The notes: a model not told the origin generated them from the sequence alone. A stretch of 64,000 nt of DNA from Stromatinia cepivora (GCA_014898415.1 RCTD01000001.1:4464001-4528000), one strand, 5' to 3'. Shown: positions 12,336 through 25,501, counted from the stretch's first letter. Translations and numbers: made by a program.

Positions 12336-14229
12336 ACGAATCATCGAAATTTACATATACATTTGGACGTTTGCGAATTTGACGAGTTCCCTTTTTTGAT
12401 ACCATATTAACGACAAGAAACGGCCTATTTGATTGAGATGTAAGAACATACAAGAGTTTTTAAACAATAACGGCAACAACTTTTTCAACAAACCAAAGCT
12501 TTTGTGCCTGAGCGATCTTCTACTTGCTTCATTCGTCTTCGATTTTTTGATAAGTTCTTTAGCAAAGATCTTTCTATACATCTTAGATTAATGATCTCTT
12601 TTTTTGCTTTTTTGCTTTTGCCGTTTTAGCGTGGGGTTTTGATGCAATCATTCGCTTCTTATATCATCTAGACTTTTGATATTGGGTGAATGAATGGGAA
12701 GATTTAGGAGTTTTATTTCAAGGAGTGTTTTTAAGATGGCGTTTTGGGCAGGAATGAATGGAAGGGAATGGTCATTATGGGTATGGGTATGGATGAATGA
12801 AGATAGGATGGATGGATGGTGGGTGGGTGGGAATACCGCGGGAATGATATGATATGGAATGGGATTGATGGTTGGGTTTTGGGATGATGGGAAAGAGAAG
12901 AGATGAGGAAGGATGCCTCGTTCTTGCTAGGCATTTTGCTAGTTAGCTGAGCTGGCTTTGAAACTCGTCTGTTATGCGTGGTTAGTTAGATTAGATACCA
13001 GATAGATAGCTTTGCTGCAGTGATATTTGAAGATTTGATGATGAATTATGTCCTTGGTATCTTTTTATGTTTTTGATTGGTGATGTGAATAAGTGATGGG
13101 TTTGTGGTATATGGTATGATGTGGCGTGTTATGACGGCAAGGTGATGTAATGAATACGATATAACATCATAGGACATAACACGAATATATCATATTCCTC
13201 CTTGAAAATCTAAATATATGCATACTACGCCGTGTTCAATACAGAGAGTAATGATATAAATAAGATTATATTAATATTCTTTATTTTATTTTTATTTTTT
13301 TAAATACAAATCTAATTTAGATTTTGAAAGGTTCTGGATTCTGGAAGGTTCTTGGGGAGGAGTGGAGAGGAGGGGAAATGGGGTAGAAGTTGTGGATAAA
13401 TGGAAGGAGGTGAAGAATGAGAAATAAGGGATGGGGGATGGATGGATGGATGGATGAAAAGTCAAGGAAAGGAAGAACGGAGGGAGAGAGAAAGAGAGAG
13501 GGGGGAGGATGGGGGGATAGGTGAAGGGGAGAATTTTGGGGGGGGTAGCGAGAAGAAAGGGGAGGGGGAGAGTTGTGGATTGAAGATCAGGATGAATGAT
13601 TGTGAACAAGAAGTAAATTTTGAAGGTAAGAAGATTTTAAGGATACAAGAGGATTTAGTCTGGATTGTTCTTGGTTATTTTTTGGTTGAGGAGATGGAGG
13701 GAAAGGGGTGAAGAGGAAATTAAAGTCTACGGGGAATGAAATGAATGAAAGTGAAGTGAAGTGAAGTGAAGTGAAGTGAATAGATTGAGGATCAGGAATA
13801 AATATATTGAGTAAACTGAAATTCTGGAGATGGGGATTGAATATTTAAGAAGATTTTGAATACGGGGAAGAGATGAGATGAGAGGAAAACGGGGGAATAG
13901 AAATGGAAAGGAAAGGAAAGGAAAGGAAAAGAAAGGAAAAAATTGAATAAGAAGAAGAAGAAGAAGGGGATTTTAAGGGAAGAAAGAAAGGAGAAGGAAA
14001 AGAGAGGAATTGATATAAAGATATAAAGATATGAATGGTAAAAAAGAAAGAGAAGGAGGGGGGGAGTAAAATTGAGTGAAGATATAAAGATATACACAAC
14101 CAACGAAGGAGAAGGGAAAGGAAACGGAGTATTCTGTAAAATTGATTGAAGATCCGGAATGATTAAATTAAATAAAATAAGGTCCTGGAGATAGGATTTG
14201 AATTCTAAATTTAGAGTGGTTGGGGCGGG

Positions 14230-14324
14230 GAAGAGGGAAGAGGGAAGAGGGAAGAGGGAAGAGGGAAGAGGGAAGAGGGAAGAGGGAAGAGGGAAGAGGG
14301 AAGAGGGAAGAGGGAAGAGGGAAG
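14230..14324. repeat. Perfect 7-bp tandem array (AAGAGGG)n
   Basis: About 13 uninterrupted copies of AAGAGGG occupy this stretch. The purity suggests recent expansion and length variability. Confidence 0.95.
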
Positions 14325-14637
14325 GGGTTAAGTATGTATGGTTTGTGGTAGCCAGGTCTAGGAAATAGAATAATTGGTTTTAGGGGATAGGATGAGATGG
14401 GGGATAGGATGGGATGTTATGATGAGATTTTTAGGGGCGGAAAATTTGATGATGGAGAAGGGGGGGGGGGGAGGTTTTGGTATGCGGACTTTTGGGATGA
14501 GTGTGGGTATGGGGAAAGGAAGAGGGAAAGGTTGTGCTTGCTTGTGCTTGGATGGATTTTCTGTTTTCTGTTTGAAAAAGGTATGAGGGGATGAGGCACT
14601 GGGAAGGGATCAAAAAGATTGAGAGGTTTGTATCTGC

Positions 14638-14680
<43 letters not shown>
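14638..14680. repeat. T11-A32 homopolymer block
   Basis: Eleven T are followed directly by 32 A. The block can fold back on itself and could exclude nucleosomes. Its exact length may be an assembly approximation. Confidence 0.9.
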
Positions 14681-14682
<2 letters not shown>

Positions 14683-16924
14683 TCAAGTCTCCGGACGATG
14701 AGTTTTTGGGATAGGGATTCGGGAATAGATAGGGATTTCTATTCAGATGGATTATTTGAAAGATGGAGTGGAGATTTGGAATTTAGATTTTGAAATTTGA
14801 ATGAGGTTGTGATTGGGGTGAGGAAGTGAGAGTGTGACGTTTGAAGATATTTGAAAAGAGGATTGGGAAGATAGAGTAAAAGATGAAAAACGAAAAATGT
14901 TGAAGGAAGATATAATATAAAAAAGAAAGAAATAGGATAGAATGGGATAAATAAGAGAGAAAACTCGGAAAAGGGGTTAAAGATATAATGAGTATCAAAA
15001 GGGATGGATTCGGGAAGGTATAGTTGCAGAATGCAGGGGAAGAGGAATAGGAAAAGATAAACACGGATATTTGAAGGATTCGAGAATATTCGAGGGAGGA
15101 ATAGGAGAAAGATGATGGGAAGGGTTTTATTGTTGGTTTGGGTTGGGATGCTATAGTATAGTGTAGTATGGGACAGAATAGGAAAGATTTGAATAAATAT
15201 TACAAATTATATGAGAAGAAAAATAATATAAAGGGATAGAGCTTTAGTTTGGATTTGCAAACTGGGAAAACGGGAGGTTTGGAAGATCTGAAGAATTTGA
15301 AGATTTCTTAAGAATGCCAGAATAAATCGGGATGAAATTTGCGGTAATAAATATCAGGACTTATATATCAGAATAGAAAATGAGAGTCGAAATTTCGGGA
15401 TTAAGGATTTAGGACTTGGTATTTGAAGTTCGGGGTATTGATTTAGAACTTGGGAGTTGTGTCTGAGTATATAAGTGTATGGGAGATGGGTATAGAGAAT
15501 TTGAAGTTACGAAAGGGGGAAGAGAAAAGGGGGAGGCTTAAAGAAGATCCTAGATTACTAGTTAGAAAATAGAGGTCAGGAAATGAAATTGTGTTTGGGA
15601 GTGTTTGAGAAGAGGGAATGGGTGAGGTAGTAGGCAGAGGGAAAGGAAAAGAAAAAGAAAAAGGATATTCAGGAATTTTCTACGAGTGAGATATGATGGA
15701 ATGAAATCGCCGTGGTGAGTATTAGTATTTGAATATCAAAAGTTTGGGAGTTTTATCTAAAGTTATTATTTGAGAAGATAGAGGAAACGAAAAAGTAAAC
15801 GGAAAGGAAAGGAGGATGGGAAAGGTCGCATTTAAGAGGGGTGGGATAGGATGAATAAAAGCAAAATAGTGAGTATCAGAACAGACCCAAGATTCGAACC
15901 TGCAACTCAGAACTATATATAAAGAAATGATATTCAATTATATTATATAAACAACGAAAAACAAAAACAAAAACAAAACTAGAAACCGAACAAGCATAAG
16001 AAAAGGTAAGAAACGAGAATATTAAGAGTATTAATAAAAGATAGAATATAATAAATAAAAATAAAAGTAAAATGACAAATATCAGAAAAGGCCCCGAGAC
16101 CTCAAGATTCGATATTTAGATTTATTTAGGGACTTGAGGTAGGTTCGGGATTTTGCTTACCGAAGTTGTGTTTGGAGTTACTTTATGTTATTTGAGATGG
16201 TGGTGGGTAGGAATGGGAAGGATGGGAATGAGAAGGATGGGAATGGGAAGGATGAGAAAGAAAGGTATTGGAGTTGTGTATACGACTGTGTGTTTATGTG
16301 AGGATAGTGATACGCATAAGTTGCCACTGCCCTACTTAGCTAATAGTCGGAGAAAAAACACGGAGACTTGTAGATATAGATGATATTCATACTTCCTAAT
16401 TCCAATATTCTAAATTCTTTCGCTCACGTTATATTATATAATATGCCCGTTTTCCACCTCCTGATTCTTGTGACCATATAATTCCAAATAGATAAACGCG
16501 CTGAACTCCATGCTTGTCCATAATATCATATCAAATCGAAATCAAAAAAGGACTCCAAATCTTTCTACCCGACCTCTGTCTAACTTGTTTTCCGGAAAAA
16601 GTTCATTGATTCTGACAATGAGTTTCCATCATAGCCTCAGCTGATGTGAAACAAAAGTGTCCGGGCAGGCAATTTGAGCTTGTCTACCCTATCTGGGCGC
16701 CTGTTGTGCGAGAAAATGCATCTCATTTCCAATAGCCGAGATACTGGAGTTGTGGATGGGGATCGGGGTGAAGGGGACGAAACTGGAGAAAGAAAAAGCA
16801 AATCTCTTCTTTTCCCTGTCTATTCTTCTCAACTCCACATAACCGATTTCCCTACATCGTGCACGACCCCACATCTTACACGCCCCTTATATTCCTATTA
16901 CAATCACTTCAAAATTCGATATTA

Positions 16925-19060
16925 ATTATAAATTATAAGATATAAAGCTACAATTCTTTTTGAGTAATAAAGAGATATAATATTATCCTATAGAATTAAA
17001 AAACCTTTACATTTTCAATTTCGATGAAACCTTGATATATTGCCCGATCTTTGAATATAATACCCCCTTCTTTTCTTCCATTACTGATTTATTAATCTTT
17101 ACAATATCATAATCCTTTATAACTTCTTAGGATATTAGATTTATAATAAGAAAACATTTTTGAATCATTTATACTCTTTTAATAAAAGATATTAATGATT
17201 TCCGAACTCTTTTCATCCCCTTTTTGATATTATATACAATTTGACGATCAATCTCCCTCTATACTATTCTCTTTTTAATCGTTTTATTCTTCCATTCCTT
17301 TTCAACTTTCTTTTCGGCTTTCTTTTGCTTCTTAGCTTCCTTCTCCTGTTCAACAACTAATGCTTTTATCGATTAATAGATTCTAGCTTTTTCGATTTAC
17401 AAAAAGAAATATAAAAAAGTACCTCTATTTTTCTTCTTTATTAAATTTAAATATTTAGAATAGGTTCTTTTTTTTCTTTCGATCTTCAAAGCTTTTTCTA
17501 AATCTTTTGTTCTATACAATTGGATATTAGTATTAATTGTATATATAAATACAACCTTGAAAAACTTCTAAGTGATATCGGGATCTTGTTTGAAGCGAAA
17601 CTTTAATTTGAAGTGATAAAGAGTTTTAATTGTATATAATATCTTTATTTTATTTCTTGTAAATTGTATCGATATAAGTGGTATAGGGGCTTACTTTGAT
17701 TCGATATTATAAATAGTAATATTCTTATTTATAAAATAAATGTCAGCTTTTTCGAAAGATTTCAGGATATTATGAATAGTAATAGATTGAGCTCAAACAA
17801 TCTTAAATATCATCCAAAAATTATATTTCGATATTCCAATAATACCTTTACTTTTGTGTATTAGATTATTGAATTCTATATTATAATTCGTTAAAAGGGG
17901 AAGGAAGTAATCTACATCAAAAGATTGGAATCGATATATAGAGTGGGGGGGGAGAATCAATAAAATAATCTTCAATTCATTATATTTCGATATAAATTCT
18001 ATATTTATATAGTTAGAATAATTATTTACAATCAATAGACAATATCCTTTCCCTATTTTTGAATGAATATAATATTGAAAGATCTTATTAAATTAAATAA
18101 GGCCGAATATATTCAACAATTATTTATTACTTGAAGCTTCGAAATAAATCTGATCCTTTATTCCTATCTTATCAATCTATATATCCTGTAGATCTTTAGA
18201 TTCCCTTTTATAAATTAGAGTAGATAGAATAATTATATTATCAGTATATATATATGTTAAAAGGATAATAAACTTTTTTGATCTATTCTGTTTAGTTTTC
18301 ATAGCTTTATTATAATTATATATATTAACACTTATTATTCTTTTTATAATCCTCTTTAGATCAATTATAAAGTCCTTCTTATTCTAATTGTATATATTCT
18401 TGAATAATATATTATATTTTGTAATTATTTTTATCAATTAAATGAAAAAAAGAAGAGTATTAGTATAACTTTTTTAAATAATAAAATTCAACAATAATAC
18501 AAAATAATTCAAATCAAATTATAAAAATACTCAAATATAATAATATTATCAGTTTTTATATACAAATTATCAATACATTAGAGATATCAACTTTGAAAAT
18601 ATATTTTATACTTTTTTATGAAATTTGTTATCCAGTTCTTTTTTAAAAAACAGTCTATGATTTCTTTTGTAAGATTTTTGATTATACAATTTATAGGGAA
18701 TATAGATCTTTATATCAATTTGTTAATTTGATCGATTAAAATCTCTTTTTGTTTTTTTGAAAAAGATTAATGAATTTCAATATATATGATATTACAAAAG
18801 ATGGTTTTGTTTTTATAACGCCAAAAAAGCATTGAATAATTGATTTTGAAGAAATTTGCTATTTGAATATATTTAGGGTGCTTTTCCTTTTTAATTTAAA
18901 CTAATATGAGTTTTATATAGATCTTTGAAAGTATATTGTCATTATATTCGTCTATGGTGGTTGATATTTTATAAAATTAAAAATGCGTACAAAATATAGG
19001 GTCGTGCATGATATAGGGAAATCGGTTAATATTCTCCACTCCTTTTTGATATTGCACCTT
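16925..19060 (-). mobile_element. RIP-degraded pogo/Fot1-type DNA transposon relic
   Basis: This AT-rich island is densely stopped on both strands, but the minus strand still reads as a pogo-family DDE transposase. About 18182-18221 gives LIYKRESKDLQDI, close to the family's LIYxGxSGxLQDTW block, preceded by a stretch resembling the REFITLLACICADG region. Near 17940-18035 is LLILPPHS followed by a degraded QPLDVGLF block (QSFDVDYF). Near 17300 is the Lys/Glu-rich C-terminal tail (VEQEKEAKKQKKAEKK). Changes from the family pattern are mostly those made by C-to-T/G-to-A: Asp to Asn, His to Tyr, Gly to Asp, Pro to Ser, Trp or Gln to stop. The expected catalytic Asp-Gly-His block reads as Asn-Asn-Tyr. 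I could not find terminal repeats, so the ends are set by base composition. Confidence 0.8.
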
Positions 19061-19109
19061 CAGCTGGATGGGAATTCGGCTCACTCCTCCACCCTTCACT
19101 ACACCCCCA

Positions 19110-20010
19110 CTACCGCATAACAGGTGGTCTTCCCTCCCTATTCCAAACAACTCTACTCCTCACCCACTCAACCGCCTCCCTCACACCAATCCCTCCTAAC
19201 GCACTAATTGGTAAAACTCTACTATCCCTAATCCCACCGCCTCCTTCTCCCTCAAAAACCCTTTTCACCAATCCTTCCTTAATCCTCACTACTTCTACAC
19301 AATCCTCTCTATCCTGTTTATTCGCTAATACCAATACAGGTACCCCTTCCGTCTCCACACTTTTCAACACATCTTCCAATACTAATTTACATTCCTCCAA
19401 TCTACCCACATCTTTATCCCCAGAATCAGAATCTAGATCCGAAAGATCACCAGAACCAATATCAGTACTATCAATTATGAAGACGATAGCATGACAACTG
19501 GTGTAGTATGATTGCCATAATTTGCGCAGAGAGTGTTGACCTCCTATATCCCAGATCTTTAAATACATATCTGGAAGAACGATAGTGGAGACATTTTGAC
19601 CAACGGTGGGGACAGTTTTTAGTTGTGACGGATCTGCGGGGGAGGGGTTGTGTGGGGAATAGAGGGATTTGATTTGGGTGTGGAGGGTGGTTTTGCCTGC
19701 ATTGTCGAGACCGAGAAGTAGGACGGAGTATTCTAGGAGAGAGGTTAATTTGTGAAGGGAAAGAGGGGAATTGAATGAATTGTGCTGGTCGAGCGAACTT
19801 GAGGATTGAGAAAGATATAAGGATTTGTGCGATTCATATCTGCCAACTGAGACCTGACTTTCACTAGAACATAACCTTATATTTGCAGAGCTCGCATTGG
19901 CGCAGAAGTATTGGATGGCAGAAACCAAAGAGTATATAAACAGATAAGAAGCTGAACTAACCCTCTTTACTAGTAGCGTATCGATATAATCCCTTTGCTA
20001 AATGATACAT
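19110..20010 (-). CDS. ARFRP1/Arl3-type small GTPase
   Basis: An ARF-like GTPase of the ARFRP1 (yeast Arl3) type. These act at the trans-Golgi with Sys1 to recruit Arl1 and its golgins. Two exons, 20010-19962 and 19732-19110, give about 223 residues. The intron (229 nt) starts GTTAGT and ends CCTAG. The N-terminus MYHLAKGLYRYATSKEEYS matches the family and lacks Gly2, so it cannot be myristoylated; yeast Arl3 is instead N-acetylated by NatC. Motifs: P-loop GLDNAGKT (24-31), PTVGQNV switch I, WDIGGQ switch II, NKQD, SAL. An unusual acidic insert (GSGDLSDLDSDSGD) follows DSTDI. Reading exon 2 upstream into the intron gives a longer open frame with a false N-terminus. The gene is divergent from the membrane protein at 20627. 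Confidence 0.93.
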
Positions 20011-20626
20011 CTTGACTTTGTTGATTGTGCAATCCGGACATACCAATTCCACGACCTCAGAACCCTCAAAGTGATTTTACAGGTCTATAGGCAAAGCGAA
20101 AAGAAGTATATAACTTTTTGCAAATTTGGAAGCAGGAAATCTCCAGGACCTCCAAAAGAACTGTCCCAGGATCTTGAAAGAACCACTGTTGAGTAGGGAA
20201 GCGGGTTGTTTTGAACAGGTTATGCGGCGTGTGCAAAACAAAATGCAGCTGGCAATCGAATTAGGTGCTAGGGAATTACTTCACCTCAATATCGATCTCA
20301 TATAAGAGATTATGAAGATTCGCAGATAGAATTGAGTCCTGGAAAACTAATAGTGAGACATCTTACTCTCAAGAAGAAATGTGTCGCGACCAACCTCACC
20401 AAAGCCTTGACACAAGGCTGAATAACGCTAACCTTAAGCCTGCATGACGCGGAAGCTAAGTGGACCGTAGCATTAGCGCTCTCACGTGTCAAGCCTGCCA
20501 ACAACATCGATATCTTAAGAAATCGTATCCAAGTTTTGCTTATTATGCTTTATGATTTATGAACGTGTTTGGTTTCGTTTTGCATTAATTTGGTTTTCAG
20601 TGATTTGGCAAAACGTGGATGTGAAA
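20011..20626. promoter_or_regulatory. Bidirectional promoter region
   Basis: These 616 bases separate the divergent GTPase and membrane-protein starts and should hold both promoters. I see no clear TATA box or named operator. Confidence 0.5.
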
Positions 20627-22403
20627 ATGGCGCCGATCGAAATTGATCAGGATCCAAGGTATTATATTCACATTCATATTCCCATGATTTGTTGTCTAAA
20701 ATAGTGTTTGACAATATACAAACGGGAATACTGATTGATATACATATAGTCTACTTCCGACTTTACAATTAGGAGGGCATATACTCCTAACATTATGTCT
20801 AACAGCTCTCGTTTCTCGCACCATCTATCGTTCATACCTAGCACTTCCACCTTCATCAGCCACAAGACATCGTCAACATTTGAGACGTGACCATGTTAAG
20901 ATGTTCATCAGTTTAGCTTTATTGGGTTTAATAACCGCTGGGTGGTTTGGTGTGAGCGGGGCAAGTTTGAGCTATAGAGTTTGGGCTGCTGAAAAAGGTG
21001 TTGAATTACCTGATAGGTTTGTTTTTACGCATCTTCATGAAGTTGACTGTGTGGCACGAAAAATACTAACTATGAATGCAGTTTCTTTGGTGATAAAGGA
21101 GCCTTTCGACTAGGTCAACATCCAGGCCGATTTGAAATCATCAGATGGCTCAATGATACGCCTTTCTACCGTGATAACCTTGAAATAGTCGCCGAAAATG
21201 CAAAATATTTTTGGTGGGGTCAACAAGCTAGTTTTGCTATGAATTCTTTCAGTACCTATGTTGCAATTGAAGGACGTCGAAGAAACATATCAAATTTATG
21301 GGCATTTATTCTTCTGGGACAGCTCGTTAATGTCTCATTTGCTCAAAATTTGTGGTTTGTGGCTATTTTGCTTACTCCAGTGCCATTACCAGAGAACGTG
21401 GATGTTTTGACAGATACGAGGAGAGCTTTTGGAAGCGTACATAAGTGAGTAATTATTTTTGAGATGTTGAGAAAGATGTGTTGACAGTCATCATCTAGAT
21501 TATGGTTTGAGAAAATTGTCCCACAACGAGCGAATAATTGGCTTCCGAGTTCTGGCTTCTATATTGCCTTGCTTCTCTCTGGCCATGGTGCCATGTTTTT
21601 AACACCCTTCGCGGCAAATACATCTTCATTCGGTACAGTAGCACTATTATCGGTATCACTTCCATTCGCACCATTATTACTTCCATACATCATCCCTGAG
21701 CATTGGGGAACTACGTACGATCACCCACATGAAGCTCATTCTTCATATATGAGAATCTTCCGTAGTATCTCAATCATATCCTCGCTCCTTCATTTTAGAA
21801 CCACAGGTCTGGCTCTACTTCACAACACACCAGAAAATCACTATTACCGTCACAGTCTCCTCCATCCACTCGAAAAAATTTATCGATCAAACACAAATCG
21901 CATATTCAAAGCTCTTGAAAGAGTCTTAGGTTCAATTGGAGATCATCCTGCTGTAGGATCAGTAGGATATGACGTTCTTCTTTCGGGTTTAAGTCTTGGG
22001 ACTTGGGCTGCTGTCAGAGCATTGGATGGTAATGAGATTTTGCGAGTGGTCATCCCTTGGATGAACAAGTCCAACACAGGAGTGAAGGTCAAGGAGGAAG
22101 TGGAGGGTACCGTCAAATCGTAAGACTTCCTGTTCCGTATTATGAAGATATGATAACCAATAACCTCACAGAACTGATACACCCTCCCCTCTTCGTCGTC
22201 GAGGTCGTCCCAGAAAATCTACTAAATCCCAACAAGATACTGCATATATCCCACCGCCTAGTGCTTATGCAAATGTAACTGAAGGTGATCAGGATGGAGA
22301 TGAGGATTGGGAAATTGCAGCGCTTACGTGGGGTATAGTATCCGCTGCAGGTTTGGGTGTTGGTAGTGCTGCGGTTTATGGTGCGGAAATGACGGCTAGG
22401 TAA
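20627..22403 (+). CDS. Uncharacterised multi-pass membrane protein
   Basis: Five exons with matching phases: 20627-20658, 20750-21016, 21082-21444, 21499-22119, 22172-22403, giving about 504 residues. All introns are GT-AG of 52-91 nt, with good branch sites such as ATACTAAC. The start ATGGCGCCG begins MAPIEIDQDPS. Hydrophobic segments include LLTLCLTALVSRTIY, FISLALLGLITAGWFGVSG, LWAFILLGQLVNVSFA, FVAILLTPVPL, FYIALLLSGHGAMFL and TVALLSVSLPFAPLLLPYII, with another near the C-terminus (IAALTWGIVSAAGLGVG), so about seven or eight spans. Between spans 2 and 3 is a conserved-looking soluble stretch (RFEIIRWLNDTPFYRDN). A basic RRRGRPRKS segment precedes the last helix. I do not recognise the family. 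Confidence 0.85.
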
Positions 22404-25400
22404 AGGGGATTTCTGGGGAATGGGGAATAGGATTACAAATGATGAATTATGATGGACGTCAATGGATGGACTGGCGATGGAGTATACAAAAATGGAGTTT
22501 ATTGATAGGGTTTTATGATTGTTTGGTCGCGGGTTAGCGTAAAGCAGCTCCATAGAAAAGGGGTCAATAGTAAATACCATTATTACTTTAGTCGTCAAGT
22601 GATAGCTCTAAAACAAATTTAGGAATATGCCAACCATACATCTTCTCGTCGTGGTATTCGAGTTTGAAACGACGATTCCAAGATATGTGTAGCACATAAT
22701 CTTACATGACTTATCCGCAAAATAACATAACACAATCCCCCAAGCTTTATCAAACACTCAAATACACAGACATGCAAAAAACCTATCTAGTACATACCTA
22801 GAAGCTACTAATACACAGCGCTATGAAAACCAAAAACTATCTTGTCCATACTTGTTTGTTTGCTTAATAACTTTTTCCTAATTCAGCATGAGAAAACACC
22901 GTGTAAGTGTCTCTGTCTCTGTCTGATTATGTGATCAATAAATGGGATGGGATGGATTGGGAAATTGTGTAGTTGTGTGATAAATAGGTAGTTAACATCG
23001 GTTTAGACTCAACTCATCAAAACCATCACTTCAATATCTAAACCTATATGGGACGGGTTGGGTTGGGATGAGATGGGATGGGATGGGAAGGATATTTGGA
23101 TATGTTGTGGATGATTGGTAGTTCAGATTTGGGATTTGGTATTTGCACGACGGTGATGGTCATAGCGATGGTAGTTCGATTGGATTGGACTGGGTTGCAC
23201 GATAATGAAAATTTACCTATATTTAGGTAAGATCTTGGCAGATTCTGATATTTGATATTTGATGTTATATTGCTTTGATGTACGTATGATAACCTCGGGA
23301 GGTACAGAGAGATTCAGAGAGATGGGTTATTCTTTTTGCGAGAGATTTGATTTGAGGTGTAGAGAAGATGTGTATGTAGTTCTCAGGATTTGGTATGGGT
23401 GAAGTGAAGTGGACAAGACGATGAGGTTTTTTGTTCTTTCGACTGCGACTCATGATCTTCTATCCAAACCCTTAAGCCCTGATAAATAATAAGTGTAAAC
23501 AAGAAGCCCTAATTTAATAATACCATAAAAAGCTTCAGGTAAATATTTGACCAGTTGGGAATTCACAAGGTTTTGCTAGGCTGAGGTGATTATGAAAGGG
23601 GAGCTCACTTTTGTAATCTATTGACGCTCGGTTTTGTATTGAGAATTAATTGTTTGGGCGGAGATAAACTTAAGATTGAGTAATTGCTACGTTCTATGAT
23701 ACCTAGGTAGGTAGGTACTGTTAATTTTGATTGTTGTCCCTCCATTCAAATGCTACAAGCCCCACAATATATCCTCACTTCACTTTATTCACTTCCAACC
23801 ACCCACATATTCACTTCACTTCACTCCCTTCACACTTCACCAACATCGCAAATCCATCGCAAACCCCCAAAACAAAACAAAACAAAAACTCCACACCACC
23901 CCCTCAACAACCCCAAAAAACTTATAGAAAAAACAACAAAAAAGAACGTCGGCCGCCACAATCCGCGAAAGGTCTCTCGCTATCTGGGATCGTCTTGAAC
24001 CTATTAATAAGCAACGTGTGCGAACTTGAACCTCTACCGCTGTGCCAGAAGCACACGCTGGGCCGAGGGAATTGGTGTTGTTTTGGTTTATATAGGTGGG
24101 TGAGGGGAGGGATTCACTGGATTGGTAGTGTTGGGGAACGGATTGTGATGAAGGCGGTAAGGGAGCAAATGGTAGAGTACGGGAATAAATGGGTTTGATG
24201 TCTGAAGTGCAGTATCATTGATAAAAGTAATAATCCTACAGTCGGTAAAAGAGAGTGATATTCCTTCCACATAGCCTTTTCAATTGCAATTATGATCAGC
24301 AATTGGAAAGACGCTTCGAAGGAAGAAAATACTACTCCTTCCATAGAGCTGTTTAATAATGCTTGAGCTGATTAAACAACTGAAGAGCAATCCCATAAAC
24401 TGCGCTACAAGACAACAAAGCTCTCTACTAACTCGCACGTTTTCTGTACCTCAATGGAAGCATAGATAACCTTCAAGCGGACTTATTCGCATGAGATATA
24501 TTTGGCAATTGTCTGGAAACTCACTAGATATGCGACCCAGCACCTTTCACGTTCATAGCTGACTCTTCCCATTACTTCCTAAAAGAGTGCGTCAGCTGAA
24601 GCGTGAGAATTGCTGTGAGTGGGCCTTTGATGATTGATGACTTACTATCTGTCAACAAAATCATCTGAAGATCTGAGAAGCACATCTCTTCAACGGTAGA
24701 ACCGAAAGATTTTCTGACCTCCGATCGAAAGATGCTCGTCTCTACTACCACGGAGCTGTAGATGTGAAGAAATCCATGAGTAGCACTAGATGAAGTCATT
24801 CGCAGGTGCTTCCACGCCAATGACCGCCTGGTCTCATTGATGAGATTTATCCTCATTACAGGTTGCAATATCAGCTGTACAGTTGAAGAATTTGTATGTC
24901 TCATTAGAAAGAGCATAACACTGAAGCCGCCGCTCTCACTCGTGCGATACCATTAACCCCTTCGTGCAAGTTGAACATGCATCATCTTCTTGATTACCTC
25001 ACCGATTCTCGTTATATTATCCCTATCATTTAAGAATACGTCACACGTCCACCACGAGAAACTCATCTGGATACGCAGAAACCTCGATTCAGATATGATA
25101 GGGGAGCTGCTACTATCACGAGCACCCGTTTGACGTTCATTGTCACTGTTACCAGACTGAGAACGTTGGATTTAAATACCCAATGTACTGTTTGCATTTA
25201 TCTCAATCACGAGAGATGTTTTATGCCAAGGATTGTGGTTAAATACAACTACACGTGACCCATCTCCGCTGTTTAAGAATAAGAAACTGGGGAAACCGAG
25301 CTCCTAATTAATCAAAGACCGTTACGTTAACTCCGTGCTGCCAGAAAGTATAAAAACTCCAAACGCTAAATCAGTGTTAAGAAAGAAAAGGAATCCTGAC

Positions 25401-25480
25401 AAATGGGGCAGCTTGACCAATAAGAACAATTACTGGGCCGCACGAGCATTGGGAAGAGGGGCACAGACGACGGCACGGAC
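22404..25480. other. Intergenic, no supported gene
   Basis: The first kilobase is G/A-rich on the plus strand (GGGATGGGATGG-type runs), as downstream of other genes here. An A/C-rich stretch near 23730-23950 opens spurious frames. Nothing in 24.0-25.4 kb carries a recognisable motif. Confidence 0.6.
25349..25356 (+). promoter_or_regulatory. Candidate TATA box of the fatty alcohol oxidase gene
   Basis: TATAAAAA lies about 275 bases before the ATG at 25631. The distance allows a leader of roughly 200 bases or more. Confidence 0.4.
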
Positions 25481-25501
25481 GACGGCCCCTTGCATATGTA
25501 G

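Larger units (their letters stand above)
12336..16380 (+). repeat. Purine-rich, repeat-laden gene desert
   Basis: For about 4 kb the plus strand is dominated by G and A. It carries (GGAT)n near 13436-13456, (AGTGA)n near 13748-13780, (GGAAA)n near 13904-13940, a 7-mer array near 14230-14324, a T/A homopolymer block at 14638-14680, and GGAATGGGAAGGAT-type repeats near 16200-16255. Frames crossing it encode only low-complexity peptides, so I call no gene. Confidence 0.8.

Noticed and set aside
13292..15064. Several 60-105-codon frames in the purine desert
   Set aside because: They are translations of simple repeats (poly-Ser/Phe/Pro or Gly/Glu/Arg).
19733..19928. N-terminal extension of the ARFRP1-like frame upstream of the P-loop exon
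   Set aside because: It is intron sequence read in phase. Splicing GTTAGT to CCTAG gives the conserved MYHLAKGLYRYATSKEEYS start, and retention would hit a stop just after exon 1.
24015..24065. A-box-like TGGCACAGCGGTAGAGG on the minus strand suggesting a tRNA
   Set aside because: No cloverleaf: the acceptor and T-arm partners do not pair, and the downstream B-box-like sequence is imperfect.
23731..24198. 155-codon plus-strand frame
   Set aside because: It starts at a non-ATG codon and runs through A/C-rich low-complexity sequence, with no recognisable domain.
24572..24916. 114-codon minus-strand frame
   Set aside because: No motif, no supported start, and surrounded by non-coding sequence.
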